A DNA stretch of 64,000 bases from NCBI GenBank assembly GCA_963931865.1, contig OZ007518.1, positions 2,264,752-2,328,751 on the forward strand. Direction: 5' to 3'. Below, piece after piece: positions 54,440 through 64,000 of the stretch (positions are counted from its first letter, which is position 1; each line of letters opens with the position of its first letter). A model generated the notes under the pieces. The model did no database searches and was not told the origin of the DNA. It worked only from the letters and a program-made list of their open reading frames with translations. This DNA comes from Axinella damicornis (lineage: Eukaryota > Porifera > Demospongiae > Axinellida > Axinellidae). The translations under genes were made by a program, and so were the position numbers.

Positions 54440-55200
54440 CTAATAGAAGTCACGTTTAATATAGGCTTTTTGTTGCCATAGTCATAGTGGTGAGAGAGCA
54501 ATATGGATGATGACCCACAGAAGGGACTAGGACCCAAGACCTGGATACCAGTCAGATGCCCTAAGGCTAAGCAATGTACTGGGGCCATGGCAGAGGAGCA
54601 GCAGACATGTTGAAAATAGAAGTGGAGGCTTTTGTGGAGGCTTCAGCCCAATTGTGACAGAAGTCCTCAGAGTCCCCTGTGGATGGAGTTGTGGCGCCTT
54701 GGTGGGTTGACTGTACGTGAAGGAGATGAGTGGCTGCTCTAACATCATACAAATCACCTTTGTTTGAAATTCTAGATTACACCACAAGTTGAGTCGAGGA
54801 GCATCCATGATTCACTGCATGCTAAAAAGGGTGCTTGTTTCAACCTGAAACCAGACTTAGTCATGTATATATACAAGAGATAGAGAAGGTATCGTGATGA
54901 CTGTGTCATAAAATGTTTTCTGAAACAAATCCTTTGCTGTGCATCTCCATCAGTGCATGCCAGCAGTACGGCTGCCCTAGCCACGTTCCCACGCGGCCTG
55001 GGAACGGTCCACACAATCACCGGTGAACTGACTGTGAATAGTTGCCTCTTGGGCCGCTAGGCAATGTGATAATCGTGACAAGTTAAGTTAAAACCCATTG
55101 CACCCCGTAGCAGCCAAATGAGCCCGGAGGATACCCATAAGAGTTCGTTTAATATTAGACGTTCATACTTTGTACATGTTCTGCTTCTTTAAGCTGTTTG
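54440..55200. other. No assignable gene
   Basis: Both strands were scanned. Short open frames exist but none has junctions or a recognisable motif. A GTTCCCACGCGGCCTGGGAAC hairpin-like scrap is near 54984-55005. Confidence 0.3.
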
Positions 55201-55208
55201 CAGTAGTA

Positions 55209-55357
55209 GTTAACTCTTTACCAACCATAAGAAACAGCTTAGGGAAGCAAAAACCCTGTATTAAAGTATAACGCCTAGTATTAAAGCCCCCATATAAATT
55301 CTTATGGGCTTATGGGAGCTCATGACGGCTTTTGCAGTCATTGGTTGGTAAAGAGTT
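55209..55357. mobile_element. TTAACTCTTTACCAACC MITE, intact copy
   Basis: TTAACTCTTTACCAACCATA and CATTGGTTGGTAAAGAGTTA are inverted ends. The interior (GCAAAAACCCTGTATTAAAG, ATAACGCCTAGTATTAAAG) matches the split copy at 32352-32797 almost base for base. Confidence 0.7.
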
Positions 55358-55630
55358 AAGTCCTGAAATTAAAATTTAATCATCACGAGCCGGCACTTTC
55401 AGCTGAATAATCAAAGCAGTACCATCATCTGAGTAAGATCAGTACACAGGAAACTGCAGTGGCTACAGAAATGAAACTAGGGGGACTGTAGGTCTGCTGT
55501 GAAAAATTAGAATTTTAGATATACAAGCTAGTTGAAGCTACTGTCATATGTCCATCCATTCGTTGACAAGTAAATTGTGTCTATAATTATTGTGTGTGTG
55601 TGTATCAAAAAGGATTTGAGAGCTGTACGT

Positions 55631-58600
55631 TCAAAAGATTGTATCCTCAGCAGTTGCACCTGCACCTTCTGAAGCTTTACCCAGCTCGGCCAGCTCCTAG
55701 AAGCATGGAAGAAAAATTTTAACACTGGCAGAAGGGTGTCTCTAGTCACTGGACTGGAATAGGGACAGAATGGAGTATAGAAAGTTTAATTTCAGCAGAT
55801 GGCACCATTTCACTGAGTATAACTTTCTTTTGTGCCTTCCACCCTGTCAGACCACAGAAGATTCTTATCACAGGTAAGGTGTATGACCATTAAAGCCTGA
55901 TATATGCAAGTGACCTTCGCCCTTGGACTCGGTCGGTTTACTTCCATAAATCCCTGGCGACCGGGCTCTAACTATTACACACAGACAGACAAGGCTCACA
56001 TACTACATGTCTAGTTACTGCTCAGGCTCACTCCAATTATCCAGGTTGAGGATAAATCGTACCTTCTCTTGGGCTTGGGTGAGTTTCTGTATAGCTTCCT
56101 TCTGTCCGTCTTGCAGTTTTGTGAGCTCTAGTTGATGTATCCTCGAGAGCTGAGAAACAGAATAGGAGTGGATGCACATGACTATCACATGACTATCACT
56201 GACTACCACATGACCATCATGTCGCAGTTTTGTGAGCTCTGTATCTGAGAAACAGTAAGAGTGAGTGGATGGACATGACTGTCACACGACTATAACATGA
56301 CTAGCATACAATGGTTACGTGACTGGGGTATGTGAGCTTTTTGGCCAGAAATTCATTTAAGAGGGTTGTACAATGAGATTCATGCCATTTAGAATCCTGT
56401 GAAGCCTTGCCTATAGACAAGCGTTTCAAGCGCTTGGAAAAAGCAGTCAAGGACAATGGTCACGTTTTACTTTCAACAAAGACTGGTTCAAGATCCTAGT
56501 GAGAACTTGTACCAACTGCTGTGATTGCTGACCTCGCTTCTTGACTTCTTCCCAAGAGCAATGGTCTGCTCTTCAATTTCTCTCAAAGCAGCCTGTCTGT
56601 CAGTGGCATCAGAGCCCTTCCGGAACTTCTTCATCCTTTGTCCGAGCTCCAGTTTAATTACCCGTAGATCCCTTGGGAGGGAGGGAGGGTGGGGAGGTGG
56701 GGAGGGAGAGAGGGAAGGAAGGAAGGGGGGAGGGAGGGAGGGGGGTGAAGGAGGGAGGAGGGAAGGAGAGGGAGGGGGGAGGAGTGAAGGGGGGAGGGAG
56801 AGGGAGGAGGGAGGGAGAGAGGGAGGGAGGGATGGAGGGAGGGGGTGAAGGAGGGGGAGGGAGAGGGAGAGGGAGGGGGAGGGAGGGAGGGAGGAAGGGG
56901 GGAGGGAGGGAGGGGGGAGGGAGGGAGGGAGAAAAGAAACAGAGTAGGGTGACAGATTGTAAAAAGAAAGTGAAAGAGAGAGAAATGACCAGGAAGGGGT
57001 CTCAATTGCCCCATTTGCTATGCCCGACTTGGGATGGAGACCTGATAAGATTCACCTTACTCATCAGAGAGGCAGTGATTACATATCACCTCCTCTCAGA
57101 CCGTACAGGCTCCTTTCCTCATGCAGGAAAGGGGAGAGGGAGAGAGGGAATAGTTTTGCTTGCAAACAATGAGAGCTTCCATTCTGGTCATTGGTGTGAG
57201 TGGATAGTGGATGTGCCCAAAATCGCAAGCATTTGCAAGTACATGTAAATGATTACAGAGATTTCTGACTTACTCGTTTTGCACTTTTTCGATGTCTTTC
57301 AGTTGCACGTTGTGTACAAACCCAATCAACATTTTCTGCTTCTCATGGAGCTGGAGGATTGGGGATGGGGTGAGTGTGTGCGGCAGGAAGGAGGGGAGGT
57401 CATTGACATGAGGATTGGGGATGAGGAGAGTGTGTGTGGCAGGAAGGAGGGGAGGTCAGTGACATGAGGATTGGGATGGGGTGAGTGTGTGCGGCAGGAA
57501 GGAGGGGAGGTCAGTGACATGAGGACTGGGGATGGGGTGAGTGTGTGCGGCAGGAAGGAGGGGAGGTCAGTGACATGAGGATTGGGGATGGGGTGAGCAT
57601 GTGTGGCAGGAAGGAGGGGAGGTCAGTGACATGAGGATTGGGGATGGGGTGAGCATGTGTGGCAGGAAGGAGGGGAGGTCAGTGACATGAGGATTGGGGA
57701 TGGGGTGAGTGTGTGCGGCAGGAAGGAGGGGAGGTCAGTGACATGAGGATTGGGGATGGGGTGAGTGTGTGTGGCAGGAAGGAGGGGAGGTCAGTGACAT
57801 GAGGATTGGGGATGGGGTGAGTGTGTGTGGCAGGAAGGAGGGGAGGTCAGTGACATGAGGATTGGGGATGGGGTGAGTGTGTGTGGCAGGAAGGAGGGGA
57901 GGTCAGTGACATGAGGATTGGGGATGGGGTGAGTGTGTGTGGCAGGAAGGAGGGGAGGTCAGCGACATGAGGATTGGGGATGGGGTGAGTGTGTGCGGCA
58001 GGAAGGAGGGGAGGCCAGTGACATGAGGATTGGGGATGGGGTGAGTGTGTGCGGCAGGAAGGAGGGGAGGTCAGTGACATGAGGATTGGGGATGGGGTGA
58101 GTGTGTGTGGCAGGAAGGAGGGGAGGTCAGTGACATGAGGATTGGGGATGGGGTGAGTGTGTGTGGCAGGAAGGAGGGGAGGTCAGTGACATGAGGATTG
58201 GGGATGGGGTGAGTGTGTGTGGCAGGAAGGAGGGGAGGTCAGTGACATGAGGATTGGGGATGGGGTGAGTGTGTGTGGCAGGAAGGAGGGGAGGTCAGTG
58301 ACATGAGGATTGGGGATGGGGTGAGTGTGTGTGGCAGGAAGGAGGGGAGGTCAGTGACATGAGGATTGGAGATGGGGTGAGTGTGTGTGTGTGTGGCAGG
58401 GGAGAGGAGAGGCCAGTGACATGACCTCCGACCTTCATTGAGTTTACAATTTAGGCAAATCATGCAACCTTTTTTCGGCACATTCATGTATCTCACATGA
58501 CTTGAATGCCACACATTATGAAATCTCGCCACATTGTTGTTTCACGCTGAACAGACGACATATAACCCACCTCTATTGTTGCCTTTCTGTCATAGGCAAG

Positions 58601-59925
58601 CAACTCCGCTCTATGTTGGTCCTCCAAGCGCTTCACTACTGTCTCATCGAAACTCTTAGACTTGGCCTGCTTGTCCCGAGTGGACTTCATCAGCTGCAAA
58701 TAAAGATTAATTGATTATTTCAAGGGGAGAGGGAGGGGGCCGGAAGAGAAGAGCAAGGAAGGAGAGGAGGGAAGGAGAGAGGAGGGAAGAGGGAGCAGGG
58801 AAGAGGGAGGAGAGAAGAGGGAGGGAGGAGAGGAGAGAAGAGGGTGCAGGGAAGAGGGAGGAGAGAGGAGGGAGTGAGGAGAGGAGGGAAGAGGGTGCAG
58901 GGAAGAGGAAGGAGAGAGTAGGGAGGGAGGAGAGGAGGGAAGAGGGAGCAGGGAAGAGGGAGGAGAGAGGAGGGAGGGAGGAGAGGAGGGAAGAGGGAGC
59001 AGGGAAGAGGAAGGAGAGAGGAGGTAGGGAGGAGAGGAGGGAAGTGGGAGTAGGGAAGAGGAAGGAGAGAGTAGGGAGGGAGGAGAGGAGGGAAGAGGGA
59101 GCAGGGAAGAGGGAGCAGAGAGGAGGGAGGGAGGAGAGAGGGAGCAGGGAAGAGGAAGGAGAGAGGAGGGAGGGAGGAGAGGAGGGAAGTGGGAATAGGG
59201 AAGAGGGAGCAGAGAGGAGGGAGGGAGGAGAGGAGGGAAGAGGGAGTAGGGAAGAGGAAGTAGAGAGGAGGGAGGGAGGAGAGGAGGGAAGAGGGGGCAG
59301 GGAAGAGGGGAGGAGAGAGGAGGGAGGAAAGATAGGAAGGGGGAAGAAGGGGAGAGAGGGTGTTACACCATCTTACTTTCTCCTGCTTCTTGATGATAGT
59401 TGATTTCTGTTTGGACAGTTTCTGGGACAGTTTCTTGTGCTCCTGCGAATAAACATGAGAAGTTACTACTGACGTCCGAAGTTACTCAAGTCTGCTGTAC
59501 ATCATCTCTTCACTTGGAATCTGGCTAGCTGCTTGTACCATAATCTTACATCCATGGGTGAGCAAGTAGCAAGTCAAGTGGCTATATTGAACTGGGCTGC
59601 AGGGCAACGTGGGCCAACCTGGACAGCAGCTGGTCTGTTGTGTTCAGTCTGCACGTACGCTAGCGATTATTTTGGTAAGTGAGCACACCCACACATCCTC
59701 TAACAAGGGGGTTTGTTATTCATGTAGGTGGGATTATATTATGTGGTGATATCACAATGTCTTAACCACCAACCGGGTGATCCAGGATGACTCTTGAGTT
59801 GTGCATGATTGCGCTCGGTAAGCTCCTCTGCTTTGCTTTCTCCAAGCGAGGGAGGGTCTCATCAAACGCGAAGGAGGAGCCGGCCGGCAAGGTGGTGGAC
59901 TTCCGAGGGAGGTTGTGGGAGGATC

Positions 59926-59970
<45 letters not shown>

Positions 59971-62293
59971 GGGTGTGTGTGTGTGTGGGGGTGTGTGTGT
60001 GGGTGTGTGTGTGGGTGTGGGTGTGTGTGCGTGTGTGCGTGTGTGCATGTGTGTGTACGTGGAAGTGTACCAGCCTTGTTCCCAGGCCTCCGTCCGGATT
60101 TGTATCGCAGCCGTGAAGAAAAACATTTTTCTCCATGACTGCGAGATAAAATCTGGGCGGAGGCCTGGGAACAAGGCTAGATGTGTACCGAGCCAGTGAA
60201 GAAAAAAAACAGACAACTGCTGTATACACGTACCCACAACCATCAGCTTCAATTTTGGGGTCAACGCTCTACCAACTGAGGTACCAAAGCATCACAGTAT
60301 ACACACCCACACATAGCCACACCCACACACACCACACTCACATACACACACCTACACACCAAGCTATACCTGAAGCTGGTAGCTGTGGTGGGAAGGGCAT
60401 TCCAGCATCATTCGAAGCCTTCCTCTTCCCACCTCCAACGCTGTCGGCAATGGTAACATGCTTGGGTGTCATCTGCACACTGCCTCCCTCAGCGGTGGGG
60501 TCAGGTGGTCCGGGAGGACGGCTAGTGGGGTCTCCGTTTCCATCAGTCTCCTCGTCCTGGCAACCAAACAAGTGACATCATCATGACAGTGGTATACTCA
60601 CACAATTCCAGCATACACACAGCACAAATCACTTCACTGACATCACTGTTTTGCTCTATAGTACAGTAGTACATTTGTGTATGTCTAGTGGGCTAGCCCC
60701 CTCAAATTTTCCTGAAGGCCTGATTGGAAGGCCTTGACTATATGCACGCATTTGTCCCTTGTCTGTAGGTTCCTTGTAACTGGAGACAATTAATAAAGGT
60801 CAACGAGCTTGGCTGCTTACTCGGGAAGATAATTGCCGAGTCAGCAACCGTAGCACGGACACATTGTGTAAGAACAGAACAGACCGTAGAATGATCATTA
60901 TTCGAAAACAGAATGTAAACGTTTTATTGACGTGTGCTGTAGCCTGTAGACTCCATTTAGTGTATGGTATAAAGAAAATGAAACTCTTTTGTGTCCAATA
61001 ATCGTAGCAAGATTTTGGTAAGATTGTAGGCTTTTTGGGCCACCAGACTCAGTGTGAACACCTTCAAGTTGATGAGACACTTACAAACTCTCCCATTGCG
61101 AGGTCTGCCAGTGCCTTCGATGCAAAGCTCATTGGGTCCATCAGCATTGCCACCACCTCTGGAGGAGGAAAGGAGAGGGAGGGGGTAAACAAGGGAGGAG
61201 GGAATGGGGAGGCAGGGAGGAGGGAGGGGGTAAACAAGGGAGGAGGGAATGGGGAGGCAGGGAGGAGGGAATGGGGAGGCAGGGAGGAGGGAATGGAGAG
61301 GCAGGGAGGAGGGAGGGGGTAAACAAGGGAGGAGGGAATGGGGAGGCAGGGAGGAGGGAGGGGGTAAACAAGGGAGGAGGGAATGGGGAGGCAGGGAGGA
61401 GGGAGGGGGTAAACAAGGGAGGAGGGAATGGGGAGGCAGGGAGGAGGGAATGGGGAGGCAGGGAGGAGGGAATGGAGAGGCAGGGAGGAGGGAGGGGGTA
61501 AACAAGGGAGGAGGGAATGGGGAGGCAGGGAGGAGGGAATGGGGAGGCAGGGAGGAGGGAGGGGGTAAACAAGGGAGAAGGGAATGGGGAGGCAGGGAGG
61601 AGGGAGGGGGTAAACAAGGGAGGAGGGAATGGGGAGGCAGGGAGGAGGGAATGGGGAGGCAGGGAGGAGGGAATGGGGAGGCAGGGAGGAGGGAATGGGG
61701 AGGCAGGGAGGAGGGAATGGGGAGGCAGGGAGGGAATGGGGAGGCAGGGAGGAGGGAATGGGGAGGCAGGGAGGAGGGAGGGGGTAATCAAGGGAGGAGG
61801 GAATGGGGAGGCAGGGAGAGGGAGGGAGAGAAGGGGAAGGGGACGGAAGGGAGGAGGGGGAAAGGGGGGAGGGAGGGTGGATTGCAGTCACATTGCTGCA
61901 TGGAAGTACACAGCATGAGTTCCTCCAATTTCGATCCCATTGGGAACCCAATCTTCCGCCTTGATGCTCATAACCACACCCACTCACCCCCACACACATC
62001 ACACCTTTCATCTCATTGGGAACCCAATCCTCCACCTTCTCACAACCACACCCACCCACACACATCACACCCCACACACCTTCCATCTCATTGGGAACCC
62101 AATCCTCCACCTTGATGCTCACGAACAGCATCGCGAGTGGGAGAGGTTGGTTATGCTTGTCACGCAGAGGGATGTGCCGGAAACCAGGACGGATGGCGTT
62201 CACTGGGAGAAATCGCTGACCAATCATTTCACGGTCGTCATCAAACACAGCCACTCGCAACAATGCTAATTCAGGGAGAAGGATCTGTGTGTG

Positions 62294-62391
<98 letters not shown>

Positions 62392-62753
62392 AGTGAGTGT
62401 GAGTGTGACTGTATCCAGCTGGGGAAAGCTGACGTTAGTAGTATGTACACATTCATGGAGCCTACACATATCATCTAGCTGGTATCATCCAGCTGAACAT
62501 ATCACTTGTGTGTGCTTTCTACATCTTAAAAGGCAATATTCCACCGTTCTCTGCTTTGTGTTACACAACTAACTCGTTTGAAAGTGAACGTCTCATCGTC
62601 CCAGAACGGGTGGGGGGCCTCCTTCTTCTTTGTGTAGTACTTGTGCCGGACTGTGTCAGCCGGCAGCCCGTACAATTCAGCCTCAACGTAGCAGTTGGTG
62701 CTCTTCTTGGTCAAGAAAAATCCTGAAATGATCTGTGCACGTGGTGTGTGTGT

Positions 62754-62801
<48 letters not shown>

Positions 62802-63019
62802 GCATGTGTGTGTGTGTGGTTTGTGTGTGTGTAAGCACATAACATAGAAACCAAGTGGCTTTTCTCTCTCTGTGTGTGTGTGTGTGTGTGTGTGCAGGCC
62901 CGTAGCCATGCAATGAGGGGGTGCAGTCTAATCTGGAGGCACGAAATGCCTCTATACAGAGGCTGCATGAGAAAGTGGGTGAAGCAAGGAATTTTTCTGC
63001 TTCGGAGGATTTGGTTGAG

Positions 63020-63059
<40 letters not shown>

Positions 63060-63276
63060 CTGTGTGTGTACATATATGTGCACATACAGTACAACAGTAC
63101 ATGTACATACCTTGATGGACAGTTTAGCAGGGACAATGTCCTCAAGCTTGCTCTGTACAAAGGGGTTGAATGCCCCTCCACCCTTCTTCCTTTCCGTCAG
63201 CAGCACCCACGGCTTCAGCATGTATCCGTTGCTCCGTTGAACTCAAACTTGGCATGGTTCAGTTGCAGAGGGAGGT
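55631..63276 (-). CDS. Phospholipase C-beta, C-terminal half (partial, continues to the right)
   Basis: Exons (minus): 63276-63111, 62732-62574, 62284-62080, 61158-61085, 60556-60370, 59925-59774, 59442-59377, 58693-58571, 57350-57274, 56671-56533, 56149-56063, 55696-55631 (stop). The order is the end of the Y half of the catalytic barrel (LPLQLNHAKFEFNG, GYMLKPWV), the C2 domain (KLSIKVIISGFFLTKK, YVEAELYGLPADTV, PFWDDETFTF, LLRVAVFDDDREMIGQRFLP, AIRPGFRHIPL), a linker, then a long charged coiled-coil tail (VVKRLEDQHRAEL, VIKLELGQRMKKF, LTKLQDGQKEAIQKL). The tail of PLC-beta binds G-alpha-q and membranes. The enzyme cleaves PIP2 to IP3 and diacylglycerol. One base appears missing near 63232, putting NG and GYMLKP in different frames; phases agree at all later junctions. 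The protein ends AEDTIF. Confidence 0.85.
56060..56285 (-). repeat. Partial tandem duplication at the acceptor of a PLC-beta exon
   Basis: GCAGTTTTGTGAGCTCT and CTGAGAAACAG plus GAGTGGATG(C/G)ACATGACT occur at the real exon (56113-56180) and again at 56224-56280. The copy holds part of the exon and its acceptor but has lost the middle. Confidence 0.55.
56680..56935 (-). repeat. CCCTCC tract abutting a PLC-beta acceptor
   Basis: GGGAGGGA-type on the plus strand, so pyrimidine-rich on the coding strand. It runs directly into the acceptor of exon 56671-56533. Confidence 0.7.
57352..58400 (-). repeat. 57-bp minisatellite, about 18 units
   Basis: Units contain GTGTGTGGCAGGAAGGAGGG, GAGGTCAGTGACATGAGGAT and TGGGGATGGGGTGAG. 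Units differ at few positions (GCGG or TGGC; GTGAGT or GAGCAT). The first unit overlaps the acceptor of exon 57350-57274: on the coding strand CCCCATCCCCAATCCTC is shared by the unit and the real polypyrimidine tract. Confidence 0.8.
58722..59362 (-). repeat. GA-rich minisatellite in a PLC-beta intron
   Basis: GGGAAGAGGGAGCAGGGAAG, GAGGAAGGAGAGAGGAGGG and GAGGAGAGGA segments repeat in units of about 50 bp. On the coding strand it is pyrimidine rich. Confidence 0.7.
59930..60060 (-). repeat. (TG)n microsatellite abutting a PLC-beta acceptor
   Basis: (GT)n with GGGTGT interruptions. On the coding strand (CA)n runs directly into ACTAG, the acceptor of exon 59925-59774. Confidence 0.75.
60072..60180. 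repeat. TAGCCTCG-family hairpin
   Basis: AGCCTTGTTCCCAGGCCTCC and GGAGGCCTGGGAACAAGGCT form the arms, with GTCCGGATTT and AAATCTGGGC further in. Confidence 0.6.
61165..61880 (-). repeat. 22-bp GGGAGGAGGGAATGGGGAGGCA minisatellite
   Basis: About thirty units of 22 bp with interspersed GGAGGGAGGGGGTAAACAAG variants. On the coding strand the array is CT rich and runs into the acceptor CCTCCTCCAG of exon 61158-61085. Confidence 0.78.
61930..62125 (-). repeat. Triplicated 3' end of a PLC-beta C2 exon with its donor
   Basis: Three copies of ATTGGGAACCCAATC followed by CTCCACCTT, at ~61936, ~62010 and ~62087. The real exon end (62080) uses the last copy; on the coding strand each reads KVEDWVPNEM or a decayed form. 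The two extra copies lie in the intron. Confidence 0.68.
62287..62402 (-). repeat. (TG)n microsatellite abutting a PLC-beta acceptor
   Basis: About 50 GT dinucleotides. On the coding strand (CA)n forms the end of the intron up to CACACAG, the acceptor of exon 62284-62080. Confidence 0.8.
62740..62900 (-). repeat. (TG)n and poly-G tracts upstream of a PLC-beta acceptor
   Basis: (GT)n, then a G-run (about 62768-62800), then (GT)n again. The coding-strand (CA)n leads into GTGCACAG, the acceptor of exon 62732-62574. Confidence 0.72.
63022..63060 (-). repeat. (TG)n microsatellite
   Basis: About 19 GT units in the intron after exon 63276-63111. Confidence 0.75.
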
Positions 63277-63279
63277 CTG

Positions 63280-63600
63280 GAGGGGGAGGTGCAGGTATAC
63301 ATATACATGTGAGGTTGTGCAGGTGTGAGTGTGAAAAGGTGGGGGGGGGGGGGAGCTCTAGGGTGTACAGGTATGAGGGGGAGGGTACATGTACGTGTGC
63401 AGGTATGAGTGTTGGGAGGGTGTGCAGGTGTGAGGGGGGAGGGTACGTGTGCAGGTGTGAGGGTTGGGAGGGTGTGCAGGTGTGAGGGTTGGGAGGGTGT
63501 GCAGGTGTGAGGGTTGGGAGGGTGTGCAGGTGTGAGGGTTGGGAGGGTGTGCAGGTGTGAGGGGTGACGGTGTGGGATGTGAGGTGGGATGATTGTGTGT
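63280..63600 (-). repeat. GTGCAGGTGTGAGGG minisatellite
   Basis: Units near GGTGTGCAGGTGTGAGGGTT and GGGAG repeat about ten times. The array starts right beside the acceptor of exon 63276-63111. Confidence 0.65.
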
Positions 63601-63617
63601 GACGATGTGAGGTGTGG

Positions 63618-63931
63618 TACCGTAGTCGCACGTTATTAGGCGCATGCACCTATAACTCCACAGGAAGGAAATATGCGCCTATAAGCGAGATGCGCCTATA
63701 AGCGAGATGCGCCTAATAACGAATATAATAATAATGACATTCCTCGGATAGGAAGTGTGCTTCAATTCGAATTATAGCTGTTTTCCACTCCATATGATCG
63801 AAAATGGCAGAGTTTCTGGAAGAAGACTGCAGCGCTTAACAGCGAGTACCTGGGACGAGAGTTGAACCTGCGCCTAACAGTGAATATGCACCATAAGTGA
63901 AATGCGCCTAATAACGCGCAACTACGGTATG
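63618..63931. mobile_element. TACCGTAGTCG-type MITE
   Basis: TACCGTAGTCGCACGTTATT and AATAACGCGCAACTACGGTA are inverted ends. Interior segments (GGCGCATGCACCTATAACTC, TGGGACGAGAGTTGAACCTG) match 50335-50612 in inverse and 40905-41130. No transposase is seen. Confidence 0.65.
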
Positions 63932-64000
63932 TGAGGTGGGATGATCATGTGATGGTGTGAGGTGTGGGATGTGAGGTGTGTGACGTGTGTGAGGGTGTGT

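Noticed and set aside
57352..58400. CRISPR-like regular repeat
   Set aside because: Units are contiguous with no unique spacers, and the host is eukaryotic; it is a minisatellite. The same applies to 25621-26213 and 53333-53672.
56658..59403. Gly/Arg/Glu-rich open frames
   Set aside because: Purine-rich minisatellites in PLC-beta introns, on the strand opposite to the gene or in non-exonic sequence.
61064..62115. Long open frames on both strands (PPCLPIPSSL-type and GGREEG-type)
   Set aside because: The 22-bp minisatellite keeps frames open by composition. Only the ends (62284-62080 and 61158-61085) are real PLC-beta exons.
59926..63181. Cys/Val and His/Thr repeat frames
   Set aside because: (TG)n and (CA)n microsatellite translations.

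Overview
The window looks like genomic DNA of an early-branching animal, most likely a demosponge of the Amphimedon type. This is inferred from content: intron-rich genes with GT-AG junctions and consistent phases, a GABA-B-like class C receptor, NB-ARC/TPR and death-domain/ankyrin genes, and dense small foldback elements. I could not run a search, so the species is not proven. Six gene models were assembled by hand from exons whose phases agree across most junctions.

Layout. (1) About 1.0-20.6 kb, minus strand: a large multi-domain gene. It encodes two death domains, a composite module, linker exons, a CARD-like exon, a second copy of the composite module, then ankyrin repeats in separate exons of exactly 99 nt. 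It runs off the left edge. A ~2.98 kb tandem duplication, a 1.45 kb long-terminal-inverted-repeat element and other foldbacks sit in its introns. (2) 22.4-26.8 kb, plus strand: a complete five-exon beta-1,3-glucuronyltransferase (B3GAT/GlcAT-like) gene. (3) About 30-34.2 kb, minus strand: a diverged paralogue facing it tail to tail, with repeat-filled introns and no convincing last exon. (4) 34.5-44.6 kb, minus strand: a GABA-B-like receptor (signal peptide, Venus-flytrap domain, TM1 to TM3), cut by a 200-N assembly gap. (5) 45.2-52.95 kb, plus strand: an 11-exon gene of about 1251 residues with a presequence-like N-terminus, an NB-ARC-type NTPase and TPRs. It starts ~600 bp from the receptor start, head to head. 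(6) 53.1-55.4 kb: intergenic repeats, including telomere-like DNA and a 37-bp palindromic satellite. (7) 55.6-63.3 kb, minus strand: the C-terminal half of a phospholipase C-beta (end of Y domain, C2, coiled-coil tail), with its 5' part beyond the right edge.

The clearest unexpected signals are: the duplicated death-fold composite module; tandem duplications that straddle intron-exon acceptor boundaries in at least two genes; CT- and CA-rich repeats that abut acceptors on the coding strand; a minisatellite whose unit matches the tip of the local hairpin element; and the palindromic satellite. The genes do not form one pathway. The receptor and the PLC-beta are both signalling proteins, and the NB-ARC and death-fold genes resemble innate-immunity or cell-death families.
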